Assembly (NCBI GenBank): GCA_050331475.1
Contig: JBHJGU010000133.1
Coordinates: 1-27,606 of the forward strand
DNA: 27,606 nucleotides
DNA from: JBHJGU01 sp050331475
GTDB taxonomy: Bacteria; Pseudomonadota; Alphaproteobacteria; Caulobacterales; Maricaulaceae
Direction: 5' to 3'
The first letter of the stretch is position 1; each line of letters starts with the position of its first letter. A program made the translations under genes and the position numbers. This document shows, piece by piece, positions 14,571-21,743 of the stretch. A model generated the notes under the pieces. The model saw nothing but the letters and a program-made list of their open reading frames with translations. It was not told where the DNA came from and did not search any database.

Positions 14571-16341
14571 TCTGATGCGCCGCGCCAGCGCGGTGGATTT
14601 TGCGCCCACCTCCCTCAACCGCGCCGCGCGTACGGTTGAAGCGGTCGTCATGACGGCGACCCCGGTGGCGCGGCGGGATCACCGCGGCGGGTTTCGGGAA
14701 GTGCTTGACGCTGGCGGCGTTGACTTGAACGCCTTCGCAGGGCTGCCCCTTCTCGATAGCCATAAGCGGGGCTCGCTTGCGGACCAAATCGGTGTGGTCA
14801 CGAACGCCCGCCGAGAGGGGGACCGCATCGTCGCCACCTTGCGATTAAGCAGCCGGTCGGACGCGTTACTCGATGATATCGAAGCCGGCGTCATTCGCGG
14901 CGTTAGCTTGGGTTATCGGATTAACAAGACGCGCGAACGCCGATCGTCGGACGGCCTTCGCGAAGTTCACGTGGTGGATTTGACCCCCGTCGAGGTGTCG
15001 ATCGTGCCGATTCCGGCGGACCCCCAATCGACCTTTAGGAGCCAGTCCATGTCCGACGTTCAAGACGTTTCGCCGCCGGTGGCTCCGGCGGCGGTGCAAA
15101 CCCGCGCTGAGATCAACACCGCCATTCGACGCTTGGCCGAAGCCGCCGGCGTCCGCGCCACGGCCGATGATTTGGTTGACCGCGAAGCGACCCTTGATGA
15201 AGCCCGCGCGGCGATCCTCGACGCCGTGGTCGCCAAGCCGACAGTTCGGGCTCCGGCGATCGTCACCCGTGACGAAAACGATCCCCACCAACGCGCCCAA
15301 GCCATGGGCGAGGCGATCTACACGCGGATCAACCCACGCCATAAGCCCAGCGACCTGGCGCGCCCTCATATGGGATTATCGTTATCCGAACTCGCCCGAG
15401 ACAGCGTCCGTGCCGCCGGCCTGTCCACAACTGGGCTGTCAGCCGAGACCGTGGTGCAACGGGCGTTGCATTCCACGAGCGACTTCCCTCAAGCCTTAGG
15501 CGACGCGGTCGGGCGGGAGCTCCGAACCGCTTACCAGGCGGTTCCATCAGGATTGAAAGCCGCCGCCCGACAAGCTTCGGTCCCCGACTTCCGCAAGCGA
15601 TCGCGCATTCAAGTCAGCGGCGCGCCAAGCCTAGAAAAAGTCAATGAGGCCGGTGAGTTCAAGTCCGGGTCGATGTTCGAAAGCGGCGAGGCTTATGGGG
15701 TTGAAACCTTCGGCCGGATTGTCGCGATCACGCGCCAAGTCATCGTCAATGACGATCTGGGTTGGACGGCCGATATCGCCCGCCGGCTTGGTCAAGCGGC
15801 GGCGGATTTCGAGGCTCAGTCGCTTGTGGCGTTGCTTGAAGGCGCGTCCGGCGCGGGTCCGACCCTCTCGGATGGTGTCGCGCTGTTCCACGCCGATCAT
15901 GGCAACCTCGCCTCAAGCGGGGCCGCGTTGTCCGAAACCACTTTGTCGGCGGCGCGCCTGGCGCTGCGCTCGCAAACGGGCTTGGCGGGGGAGCGGATCG
16001 CCGCGACGCCAAAATATCTCATCGTTCCGCCGGCCTTGGAAACGGCCGCGGAGAAGCTACTCGCCGCGATCACCCCGGCGTCAAGTGAAGACGTCAACGT
16101 CTTTGCCGGGCGGCTTATGCTGATTGTGGAGCCCCGGTTGGCTTCAGAAACGCGCTGGTACGTCACCGCTGACCCGGCCCAGATCGACGGGCTGGAATAC
16201 GCTTACCTTGCCGGCGCGGAAGGCCCTCAAATTGAAAGCCGCGCGGGCTTTGAAGTCGACGGCGTGCAAATGCGCGTTCGGTTAGATTTCGGCGCCGGGT
16301 TCATCGATCACCGCGGCTGGTTTGCGAACCCCGGAGCGTGA
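14557..16341 (+). CDS. Prohead protease-major capsid protein fusion
   Basis: The 594-residue product joins two head genes. Residues 1-160 are an HK97-type prohead protease: His69 in LLDSHKRG, Ser117 in GVSLGY and the EVSIVPIPAD segment at 146-155. Residues 165-300 are a helical, Ala-rich scaffold-like region. Residues about 310-594 are the major capsid domain (YGVETFGRIVAITRQVIVND, then ALFHADHGNLA, ATPKYLIVPP and a terminal FGAGFIDHRGWFANPGA). Such fused proteins are known in alphaproteobacterial phages. An in-frame ATG at 15049 (Met165) follows a perfect AGGAG at 15037-15041 and could give free scaffold-capsid chains of 430 residues. The start at 14557 overlaps the portal stop. Confidence 0.92.
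   Translation: MTTIDLMRRASAVDFAPTSLNRAARTVEAVVMTATPVARRDHRGGFREVLDAGGVDLNAFAGLPLLDSHKRGSLADQIGVVTNARREGDRIVATLRLSSRSDALLDDIEAGVIRGVSLGYRINKTRERRSSDGLREVHVVDLTPVEVSIVPIPADPQSTFRSQSMSDVQDVSPPVAPAAVQTRAEINTAIRRLAEAAGVRATADDLVDREATLDEARAAILDAVVAKPTVRAPAIVTRDENDPHQRAQAMGEAIYTRINPRHKPSDLARPHMGLSLSELARDSVRAAGLSTTGLSAETVVQRALHSTSDFPQALGDAVGRELRTAYQAVPSGLKAAARQASVPDFRKRSRIQVSGAPSLEKVNEAGEFKSGSMFESGEAYGVETFGRIVAITRQVIVNDDLGWTADIARRLGQAAADFEAQSLVALLEGASGAGPTLSDGVALFHADHGNLASSGAALSETTLSAARLALRSQTGLAGERIAATPKYLIVPPALETAAEKLLAAITPASSEDVNVFAGRLMLIVEPRLASETRWYVTADPAQIDGLEYAYLAGAEGPQIESRAGFEVDGVQMRVRLDFGAGFIDHRGWFANPGA
15037..15051 (+). promoter_or_regulatory. Internal ribosome site and start for the capsid half
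   Basis: AGGAG (15037-15041), seven bases, then ATG (15049-15051), in frame with the fusion gene and exactly at the end of the protease domain. It suggests a second product made of scaffold plus capsid only. Confidence 0.55.
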
Positions 16342-16343
16342 GC

Positions 16344-16556
16344 ATGACGGATTTGGCTTTGTTGAAAGAGCGCCGCTCCAAACTCGCACAGCTTCGCGCG
16401 AGTGGTATCCGCACGGTCGTGGGCGACGAAGGCGAGGTGACTTATCGCAGCGACGAAGAATTCGCCGCCGCAATCGCCGATTTGGACCGACAAATCGCGG
16501 ACCAAGAAGGCCGATCTCGCAGTTTTATCAACGTTCGACATCAGAAAGGATGGTGA
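16344..16556 (+). CDS. gpW-like head-tail joining (head completion) protein
   Basis: The 70-residue protein fits lambda gpW in size and layout: an N-terminal helix (LALLKERRSKLAQLRASG), a beta hairpin (RTVVGDEGEVTYRS) and a second helix (EEFAAAIADLDRQIADQEG). gpW plugs the portal after packaging and provides the surface for the next connector and the tail. The gene starts three bases after the capsid stop. In lambda, W sits between the large terminase and portal genes; here it follows the capsid gene. It is the last connector-type gene before the integration genes. Confidence 0.85.
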   Translation: MTDLALLKERRSKLAQLRASGIRTVVGDEGEVTYRSDEEFAAAIADLDRQIADQEGRSRSFINVRHQKGW

Positions 16557-16559
16557 ACC

Positions 16560-16895
16560 ATGCGTAACTATGTCCAACCCGGCGCGACCGTGACCGCCAC
16601 CGCGCCCTACGCCCTCGCCAGCGGCGAGGCGGTTTTGATCGGGGACGTTTTGTTCGGTGTCGCCTCGACGGCTGCGGACGCCGGCGCGAATACGGAAATC
16701 GCCACGGTCGGCGTGTTCGATCTCGCCAAGGCCGCTGGCGAGGAATGGCTTCCAGGTACGCCGATACACTGGGACGCAGAGCTCAAGGCCTGCACCGCAA
16801 CAGCGGACGGCAACACCCGCATTGGCGCGGCTCTGAGCGCTGCCGCGCTTAACGCCAGCATCGGCCGGGTCCGGCTCGACGGACGCGCAGGTTAG
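16560..16895 (+). CDS. DUF2190-like capsid cement/decoration protein
   Basis: The 111-residue protein begins MRNYVQPGATVTATAPYALASGEAVLIGDVLFGVA and continues with short beta segments (TVGVFDLAKAAGEEWLPGTPIHWDAE, NTRIGAALSAA). This is the pattern of the DUF2190 family, found beside phage capsid genes and thought to decorate or cement capsids. AAAGGA precedes the ATG, and the gene follows the gpW-like gene with a gap of three bases. It takes the functional place of lambda D. It is the last head gene. Confidence 0.85.
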   Translation: MRNYVQPGATVTATAPYALASGEAVLIGDVLFGVASTAADAGANTEIATVGVFDLAKAAGEEWLPGTPIHWDAELKACTATADGNTRIGAALSAAALNASIGRVRLDGRAG

Positions 16896-16933
16896 CGGCA
16901 AGCGATCGTGAGAGGCGCGCGGCCCGCCCGCTC

Positions 16934-16952
16934 CAAAGGCCGCCTTTGTTTT
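16934..16952 (+). terminator. Weak terminator after the head genes
   Basis: CAAAGG (16934-16939), three loop bases, CCTTTG (16943-16948), then TTTT. The six-pair stem is short. It lies between the DUF2190-like gene and the excisionase-like gene. Confidence 0.4.
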
Positions 16953-16965
16953 GAGGAGTAACGCC

Positions 16966-17289
16966 ATGCGGCTTGATGATCTGCCGGACCTGATGACGCT
17001 CAAAGACGCCGCGGCGGTTCTGGGCATATCAGTCGATACGCTGCGACGCCGCGCCAAGGACCGCCTGCTCGTGACCGTAAGATTCGGCAACCAAACGCGC
17101 ATTCTGCGGCGCGACTTATTGGATTTCATCGATAGGAGCCGGGTGACATGTCAGACGAATCCGAATTCCGGATCGGTCAATACTTCCTCTCCAAGCGTAG
17201 GAACAGTCCGATGTGGTGCGCAACCTGGTACGACGCCGAGACCCGCCAAACCAAACGGGAATCCCTCAGTACTCGGGATTTTAAGGTAG
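16966..17289 (+). CDS. Excisionase/AlpA-like helix-turn-helix protein
   Basis: Residues 1-58 are a MerR/HTH_17-type DNA-binding domain (LMTLKDAAAVLGISVDTLRRRA, then TRILRRDLLDFIDRS), the size and type of excisionases and AlpA-like regulators. GAGGAG precedes the ATG at 16966. The frame continues for another 48 residues rich in Asn, Pro, Ser, Thr and Gly. That tail overlaps the integrase start by 142 bases and is probably overprinted sequence without a fold. In this element it is the likely directionality factor for excision, and possibly a regulator of the integrase gene. Confidence 0.75.
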   Translation: MRLDDLPDLMTLKDAAAVLGISVDTLRRRAKDRLLVTVRFGNQTRILRRDLLDFIDRSRVTCQTNPNSGSVNTSSPSVGTVRCGAQPGTTPRPAKPNGNPSVLGILR

Positions 17290-18368
17290 CGAAGGAACGC
17301 CTCGCGGAATTCGTAACGAACCGACGCGCGGCGGAGCGAGCGCCCGTTTCAGCGGACCCGACGATCGAGGAATGTCTGGAAAAATACTTCCGTGAGCACG
17401 TAATTAAGAATGTCGCGGCTCCGAATGACGTGAAAGGGCGTCTGAGAGCCTGCAATCTCGCGTTCAAATCAGACGAGCGAGTTTCCGGCCTTAGTCGCGG
17501 CCGGCGTCAGAAGTTTATGGACGACTTGCTGGCGGCGGGTCGCGCGCCAGCGACCGTGAATAGGCTGTTGTCGGACTTCGTCGCGGCGCTGAATTACGCG
17601 TCAGACGGCGGTGCGATTTTCCGGGTTCCGAAGTTCGACAAGCTTCCCATCGATGCGGCAGCGCCGCGATGGCTGTCGATAGACGAAGCGGCGCGGCTAA
17701 TTCAGGCGTCAACGGTCTCCGAGCATTTTTTGCGGTTCGTGCTTATCAGCCTGGCCACCGGCGCCCGTCCTAACGCAGTGCTTGCGCTGACGGCGAGCCA
17801 AGTAGATTTTGAGGCCCGCACGATCGACATGCAGCCTCGCGGGAAACGCCGGAACCGCAAGCGCAATCCAATTGTTCCGCTCATAACGCCCATCCGTCCT
17901 TGGGTGCTAGGTGAGCCAAACCAAACGTTGGTCGCCTATCAGGGTAAGCCGGTGACAGGCATAAAGAAGGCTTTTCACAATGCCCGCCGACGCGCGGACT
18001 TGCCTGACGACGTGACGCCCTACGCACTGCGCCACACGGTCGGCCGCCAGCTTTCTATGCGCAACGTGCCACCCTACCAAATCAGCATTCAACTCGGACA
18101 CGCCCTACCGGGCTACGGAACCACCGAGCGCTATGCACCGGGGCATGTGGATCATCAGGGAGCGGCTGCGGCGGCTCTGACCGATTTTTTCGCCGAGCTG
18201 GAGGAGCGGAGCGCAATGCCTTTACCAGCTCATTTTGAAGAGCGTGCGCGTGTCAGCAGCGTGCTAGTCCAAGACCCTGAGGAACATCAAGTCCTTGAAA
18301 CCATTGGAGCGGGCGATGAGATTCGAACTCACGACCCCAACCTTGGCAAGGTTGTGCTCTACCCCTGA
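17148..18368 (+). CDS. Tyrosine integrase, C-terminus encoded by the tRNA att site
   Basis: This 406-residue site-specific recombinase carries the expected residues: Arg207 (ATGARPNAV), Arg295-His296 (YALRHTVGRQL), His318 (IQLGH) and the nucleophile Tyr329 (TTERYAP). The usual first His of box II is Tyr292, a change also seen in other active integrases. AGGAG at 17133-17137 precedes the ATG. The last 20 residues, including EIRTHDPNLGKVVLYP, are read from the antisense of tRNA-Gly, a common result of integration at tRNA 3' ends. By my reading of the repeat, the excised circle would end the protein with K-A-stop instead of K-VVLYP-stop. It should catalyse integration and, with the upstream HTH protein, excision. 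Confidence 0.93.
   Translation: MSDESEFRIGQYFLSKRRNSPMWCATWYDAETRQTKRESLSTRDFKVAKERLAEFVTNRRAAERAPVSADPTIEECLEKYFREHVIKNVAAPNDVKGRLRACNLAFKSDERVSGLSRGRRQKFMDDLLAAGRAPATVNRLLSDFVAALNYASDGGAIFRVPKFDKLPIDAAAPRWLSIDEAARLIQASTVSEHFLRFVLISLATGARPNAVLALTASQVDFEARTIDMQPRGKRRNRKRNPIVPLITPIRPWVLGEPNQTLVAYQGKPVTGIKKAFHNARRRADLPDDVTPYALRHTVGRQLSMRNVPPYQISIQLGHALPGYGTTERYAPGHVDHQGAAAAALTDFFAELEERSAMPLPAHFEERARVSSVLVQDPEEHQVLETIGAGDEIRTHDPNLGKVVLYP
18305..18351. repeat. attR: 47-base repeat within tRNA-Gly
   Basis: Identical to 7216-7262. It covers the 3' 47 bases of the intact tRNA-Gly gene and the 3' end of the integrase gene on the other strand. Confidence 0.95.
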
Positions 18369-18379
18369 GCTACGCCCGC
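18305..18379 (-). tRNA. tRNA-Gly: tRNA-Gly (anticodon GCC)
   Basis: On the minus strand the 75 bases start GCGGGCGTAGCTCAGGGG and end with CGCCCGC, discriminator T and an encoded CCA. The 7-bp acceptor stem pairs perfectly. The anticodon loop TTGCCAA gives anticodon GCC, and the T-arm holds TTCGAAT. It is the integration target and remains whole at the right end of the element. Confidence 0.97.
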
Positions 18380-18427
18380 GTCCATGGGTGGTCGGGGCCG
18401 CGCGGACCCCGAGAGGCGCGGGTATGG

Positions 18428-18488
18428 CCCATCATGGCGGTCCGTGCAAGCCGTTTGCGCGGTTTTTGCGCTTGGGCGCCATGATGGG
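18428..18488. repeat. 12-bp inverted repeat with nested stem downstream of the MscS gene
   Basis: CCCATCATGGCG (18428-18439) pairs perfectly with CGCCATGATGGG (18477-18488). Inside, CAAGC (18447-18451) pairs with GCTTG (18470-18474). It begins two bases past the minus-strand stop at 18490. A 3'-end stabiliser or terminator-like structure is possible; no terminal T-run is present. Confidence 0.6.
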
Positions 18489-18489
18489 G

Positions 18490-19962
18490 TTAGGCGGCGG
18501 ACGAGGGCGCGTGGGACGACGAGGTCGCCTCGTCTGGGTCCCGGGCGCCGTCGAGGGAGGCGGCGCTTGGCGGGTCGGACCAACTGCGTACATGCACATC
18601 GCGTTGGGGGAAGGGGATTTCCACGCCGGCGGCGCGCAAGCGGTCCCAGATCTCAAGATAGACACTGCTGGTGACATTGCCGCGGCCGTTTTCCGGATCG
18701 CGGATCCAAAACCGTAGATCAAAGTCCACCGAACTGTCGCCGAAGCCAGTGACGTTGCAAACGGGTCGGGGAATTCGCAGCACCCGCGGGGTGGCGAGCG
18801 CCGCCTCAATCGCCATGGATTGCACGGCGCGCAGGTCTTCGGTGGCGTAGGACACGCCAAAGGGCGCGTGCAAGCGCACCTGTTTGTCGGTGTGGGACCA
18901 GTTGATCACCCCATTGGCCATGAATTGTTCGTTGGGAATCAAATGCTCCAAACCATCCCGGGTGCGCACGGAGACATACCGCGCGTGCATGGAGGTGACC
19001 CAACCAAACGTGTCCTCGATCGTGATCACGTCGCCGGGCTTGATGGAGCGGTCCGCCACGAGGGTGAAACCGGCGGTGAAATTGGAGATCACCCGCTGCA
19101 GCCCCAAACCCACGCCCAAGCCGACCGCGCCGGAGAACACCGCCAGGGTGGAGAGGTTAAAGCCGACGATCTGCAGCGCGATCATCAAGGCGATGACCGG
19201 CAAAGCGATGTTCATCACCTTGACGATGAGGGTGCGTGCAGACGGGTTCAGCTCCTCGATCGTGGCGATACGGTCTTGCAACAGCCGCCCCGCCGTGGAG
19301 GCCGCCCACGCCAGCACGCCAAAGTAAAGCGCCGTGCGAACCACATCGAACAAACTGATCGACAGCGGGCCGCCGTCCTCTCGCTCGCCCAGCGGGATGG
19401 CGAGCGCCTGCATCTGGTCAATGACTTGGCCCAAGACGCCGAACGCGTCGAGCGCGGCGATCGGCCAAGCGATGAAAAACGCCACCCGGGACCAGAACGA
19501 CGAGCGGATCAGGAGCGTCACCAGACGGATGACAATCCAGGCTGTCATCAAGCTAATGACCGCGTCGATCAGCGCGGTCGGCCGTTCGGCGGTGCGCAAT
19601 CCAAGCCGCGCGAGGTTGAGCCCCAGATAGACCGCCAAAGGCGCCGCGAGGGTCGCCGCCGCACCGCCCAACCGACGCAGCAGGGCCAGATCGGTGCGCT
19701 TATCGACCAGACCGACAAGCCAGCGCTTGAGTCGACCGCCGAACAGTATCGCTGGGATCAGGGCGGCGAGACACAAACCCGCTTGTAACAGCAGATCGAC
19801 GCTCACCAAGGCGGCGCGGATTTGCGCGAACGCGTCGAGCGCGAGTTCTTGCCACGCGCCAAGGCCCACGACCTCAGCGATGGCGGAGTCCTCTATGCCG
19901 CCGCCGTCTGGGAGTTGCGCGCGAAACGGCGCGCGGGGATCGTTAAAACCAAAATACGCCAT
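18490..19962 (-). CDS. MscS-family mechanosensitive ion channel
   Basis: The 490-residue protein has several N-terminal membrane helices (about 56-75, 95-120, 130-152 and 160-180). The conserved MscS core follows: pore helix VFSGAVGLGVGLGLQRVISNF (275-295), the beta domain IKPGDVITIEDTFGWVTSMHARYVSVRT (307-334) and PNEQFMANGVINWS (343-356). A cytoplasmic alpha/beta domain (VCNVTGFGDSSVDFDLRFWI) completes it. Such channels open on membrane tension and release solutes on osmotic downshift. The acidic, Ser-rich tail (last 25 residues) is outside the conserved part. Its gene ends beside the large inverted repeat and points toward tRNA-Gly. Confidence 0.93.
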   Translation of the reverse strand: MAYFGFNDPRAPFRAQLPDGGGIEDSAIAEVVGLGAWQELALDAFAQIRAALVSVDLLLQAGLCLAALIPAILFGGRLKRWLVGLVDKRTDLALLRRLGGAAATLAAPLAVYLGLNLARLGLRTAERPTALIDAVISLMTAWIVIRLVTLLIRSSFWSRVAFFIAWPIAALDAFGVLGQVIDQMQALAIPLGEREDGGPLSISLFDVVRTALYFGVLAWAASTAGRLLQDRIATIEELNPSARTLIVKVMNIALPVIALMIALQIVGFNLSTLAVFSGAVGLGVGLGLQRVISNFTAGFTLVADRSIKPGDVITIEDTFGWVTSMHARYVSVRTRDGLEHLIPNEQFMANGVINWSHTDKQVRLHAPFGVSYATEDLRAVQSMAIEAALATPRVLRIPRPVCNVTGFGDSSVDFDLRFWIRDPENGRGNVTSSVYLEIWDRLRAAGVEIPFPQRDVHVRSWSDPPSAASLDGARDPDEATSSSHAPSSAA

Positions 19963-20085
19963 AGGCCGGCAAACTGAACCGCCCTGGATGCGCCGTCAAA
20001 CCATCCGCCGCCAAGACGCCAGCTTGCGTGGCGACCCGCTTGGCCCTAGTCGAACCTATGCCCACACCGCCGCCCGGACCCTAGG

Positions 20086-20598
20086 ATGCTTACGGATCCC
20101 GCCGACCTCTTCGCGTTTTTCGACCGGCATGGCCTGAGCCATCAAACCTACGCACACCCGCCGATTTACACTGTGGAGGAGGGTCGCGCCCTCAAAGCGC
20201 GCATGCCCGGCGGACATACCAAGAACCTATTCCTCAAAGACAAGAAAGGCGCGCTGATCCTGATCTCCGCGCTCGGCGAGACGCCGGTCGCGCTCAAGGC
20301 GCTGCATCACCGCTTGGGCTGCGGACGGTTAAGCTTCGGCAAGCCGGACTTGCTCTTTGAGGTGTTGGGCGTGCGGCCGGGCTCGGTCACCGCTTTCGCC
20401 TTGATGAACGACCCTGACCACCGGGTGCGCTTCGTGCTGGATGAGGCGTTGATGGCGCACGATCCGGTGAACTTTCACCCCTTGACGAATACGGCGACTA
20501 CCGCCATGCCGCGTCGGGATTTCCTGCGATATTTGGACCATCTTGGCCGGCCGCTGGAGGTGATGGACTTGACGGTCCCTGCGTCGGTTTCCGAATAA
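20086..20598 (+). CDS. Prolyl-tRNA deacylase / YbaK-type editing protein (ProX-like)
   Basis: The 170-residue single-domain protein matches the YbaK/aminoacyl-tRNA editing fold of the ProX/PrdX type: GGHTKNLFLKDKKG (42-55, with conserved Lys46), KALHHRLGCGRLSFG, and LGVRPGSVTAFALMND. Such enzymes hydrolyse mischarged tRNA-Pro (for example Ala-tRNA-Pro) in trans. Length is normal for the stand-alone form. It starts 123 bases from the divergent MscS gene and is followed by the thioredoxin gene on the same strand. Confidence 0.9.
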   Translation: MLTDPADLFAFFDRHGLSHQTYAHPPIYTVEEGRALKARMPGGHTKNLFLKDKKGALILISALGETPVALKALHHRLGCGRLSFGKPDLLFEVLGVRPGSVTAFALMNDPDHRVRFVLDEALMAHDPVNFHPLTNTATTAMPRRDFLRYLDHLGRPLEVMDLTVPASVSE

Positions 20599-20735
20599 GC
20601 GGAAGAGAACGCGCGCTCGGGCATTGCGCGGCCTGGCGCTGTCGCCCAAATTGACGGCGAAGACAAACGCTGAGGCTCAACATACGCGCGACATCGCTCG
20701 CCCGTTGGGTCGTCGGTCTAAAAAGGATTTACGGG

Positions 20736-21665
20736 ATGAAGATTTTCGGCGCCGGCGCTTCGCCCGAACCCCCAACCGCCCCTCAGACCTCGGGCGACAT
20801 CGTCGAGGGCTCGGACGCGGCGTTTATGGCCGATGTGATCGAAGCCTCACGCGAACGGCCTGTGATCGTGGATTTCTGGGCGCCTTGGTGCGGGCCCTGC
20901 CGGCAATTGGTCCCCGCGTTGGAACGCGCAGTCACCAAGGCGAAGGGCAAGGTTAAGCTCGTTAAAATCAATGTGGACGAGAACCCCGGTGTCGCGGGTC
21001 AATTACGCGTCCAGTCGATCCCTGCGGTTTATGTGTTCCAGGAGGGTCGCCCCGTTGACGGCTTTATGGGCGCGTTGCCGGAGAGCCAAATCCAAGCCTT
21101 TGTCGACCGCTTCGCCGGCGCCGGCCCGGACGCCCAAGCGATCGAAGCGATGATCGCCGAGGCGCAATCGGCCTTGGAGGCGGGGGATGCGGGCGGGGCC
21201 GCGCAAGACTTCGCGCAAGTCCTGCAAATCGAATCGCAAAACGCCGATGCGATCGCCGGACTCGCGCGGTGCTATCTGGTCAATGGGGAGCCGGACAAGG
21301 CGCGCGAAATCCTGGGCATGGCCGAGGACGAGACCGCCAAAGCCGCGGCGATTCAAAGCGTGAAGACAGCCCTGGAGCTGGCCGCCGACGCGCCCGCATC
21401 CGCGCTGTCGATTACCGATTATCGCCGCCGGCTTGAGGGCGCGCCCGATGACCATGCGACCCGGTTCGACTTCGCCGCGTGCCTCGCCGCTCAAGGCTAT
21501 CTGGGAGAAGCGTTCGTTCTGCTCTTAGACATCATTGCGCGCGATCGGGAGGGGAATGAAGACCCCGCGCGCAAGCAATTGCTGAAAATTTTCGAAGCGG
21601 CCGGTCCAACCTCGCCGATCACCAAATCGGGCCGGTCCAAGCTCTCGGCCTTACTGTTCAGCTGA
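20736..21665 (+). CDS. cnoX: Thioredoxin-TPR chaperedoxin (CnoX/YbbN-like)
   Basis: The 309-residue protein has an N-terminal thioredoxin domain (FWAPWCGPCRQLVPALE, redox motif WCGPC at 51-55; QSIPAVYVFQEGRPVDGFMG). A helical TPR-like half follows (AQSALEAGDAGGAAQDFAQVLQIESQNADAIAGLARCYLVNGEPDKAREIL). This is the CnoX/YbbN layout, a holdase that guards proteins against oxidation and hands them to GroEL. The complete CxxC suggests redox activity, unlike the E. coli protein, which I recall lacks the first cysteine. It is followed by the LON-domain and Trm112-like genes, an order common in Alphaproteobacteria. Confidence 0.9.
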   Translation: MKIFGAGASPEPPTAPQTSGDIVEGSDAAFMADVIEASRERPVIVDFWAPWCGPCRQLVPALERAVTKAKGKVKLVKINVDENPGVAGQLRVQSIPAVYVFQEGRPVDGFMGALPESQIQAFVDRFAGAGPDAQAIEAMIAEAQSALEAGDAGGAAQDFAQVLQIESQNADAIAGLARCYLVNGEPDKAREILGMAEDETAKAAAIQSVKTALELAADAPASALSITDYRRRLEGAPDDHATRFDFAACLAAQGYLGEAFVLLLDIIARDREGNEDPARKQLLKIFEAAGPTSPITKSGRSKLSALLFS

Positions 21666-21743
21666 CCGTCCTCGCCCTGGGCGCGGCCGCAGCGCGGTCG
21701 ATATTCTGTGTTTATCCGATCCGCGAACCGCGAGGAGAGTTTC

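Larger units (their letters stand above)
7216..18351. mobile_element. Integrated capsid-forming phage-satellite-like element
   Basis: A perfect 47-base direct repeat bounds the region. The intact tRNA-Gly is at the right end and the integrase gene runs into it. Contents in order: initiator-like protein with iterons, small and large terminase, toxin/regulator cargo, portal, protease-capsid fusion, gpW-like protein, DUF2190-like protein, excisionase-like protein and integrase. The unit is 11,089 bp counting one repeat copy. There are no tail, baseplate, lysis or primase genes. Every recognised head or packaging gene looks intact, which argues against random prophage decay. By gene content it matches the logic of capsid-forming phage-inducible chromosomal islands: make and fill their own heads, take tails from a helper. 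A tail-less defective prophage is the main alternative. Confidence 0.85.

Noticed and set aside
7216..18351. Gene transfer agent cluster
   Set aside because: GTA clusters have tail genes and no integrase or att repeats. This element has the opposite pattern.
18820..19788. Long plus-strand frame of 322 codons opposite the MscS gene
   Set aside because: Antisense to a clearly conserved channel. The translation is His/Arg/Gln-rich and shows no domain.
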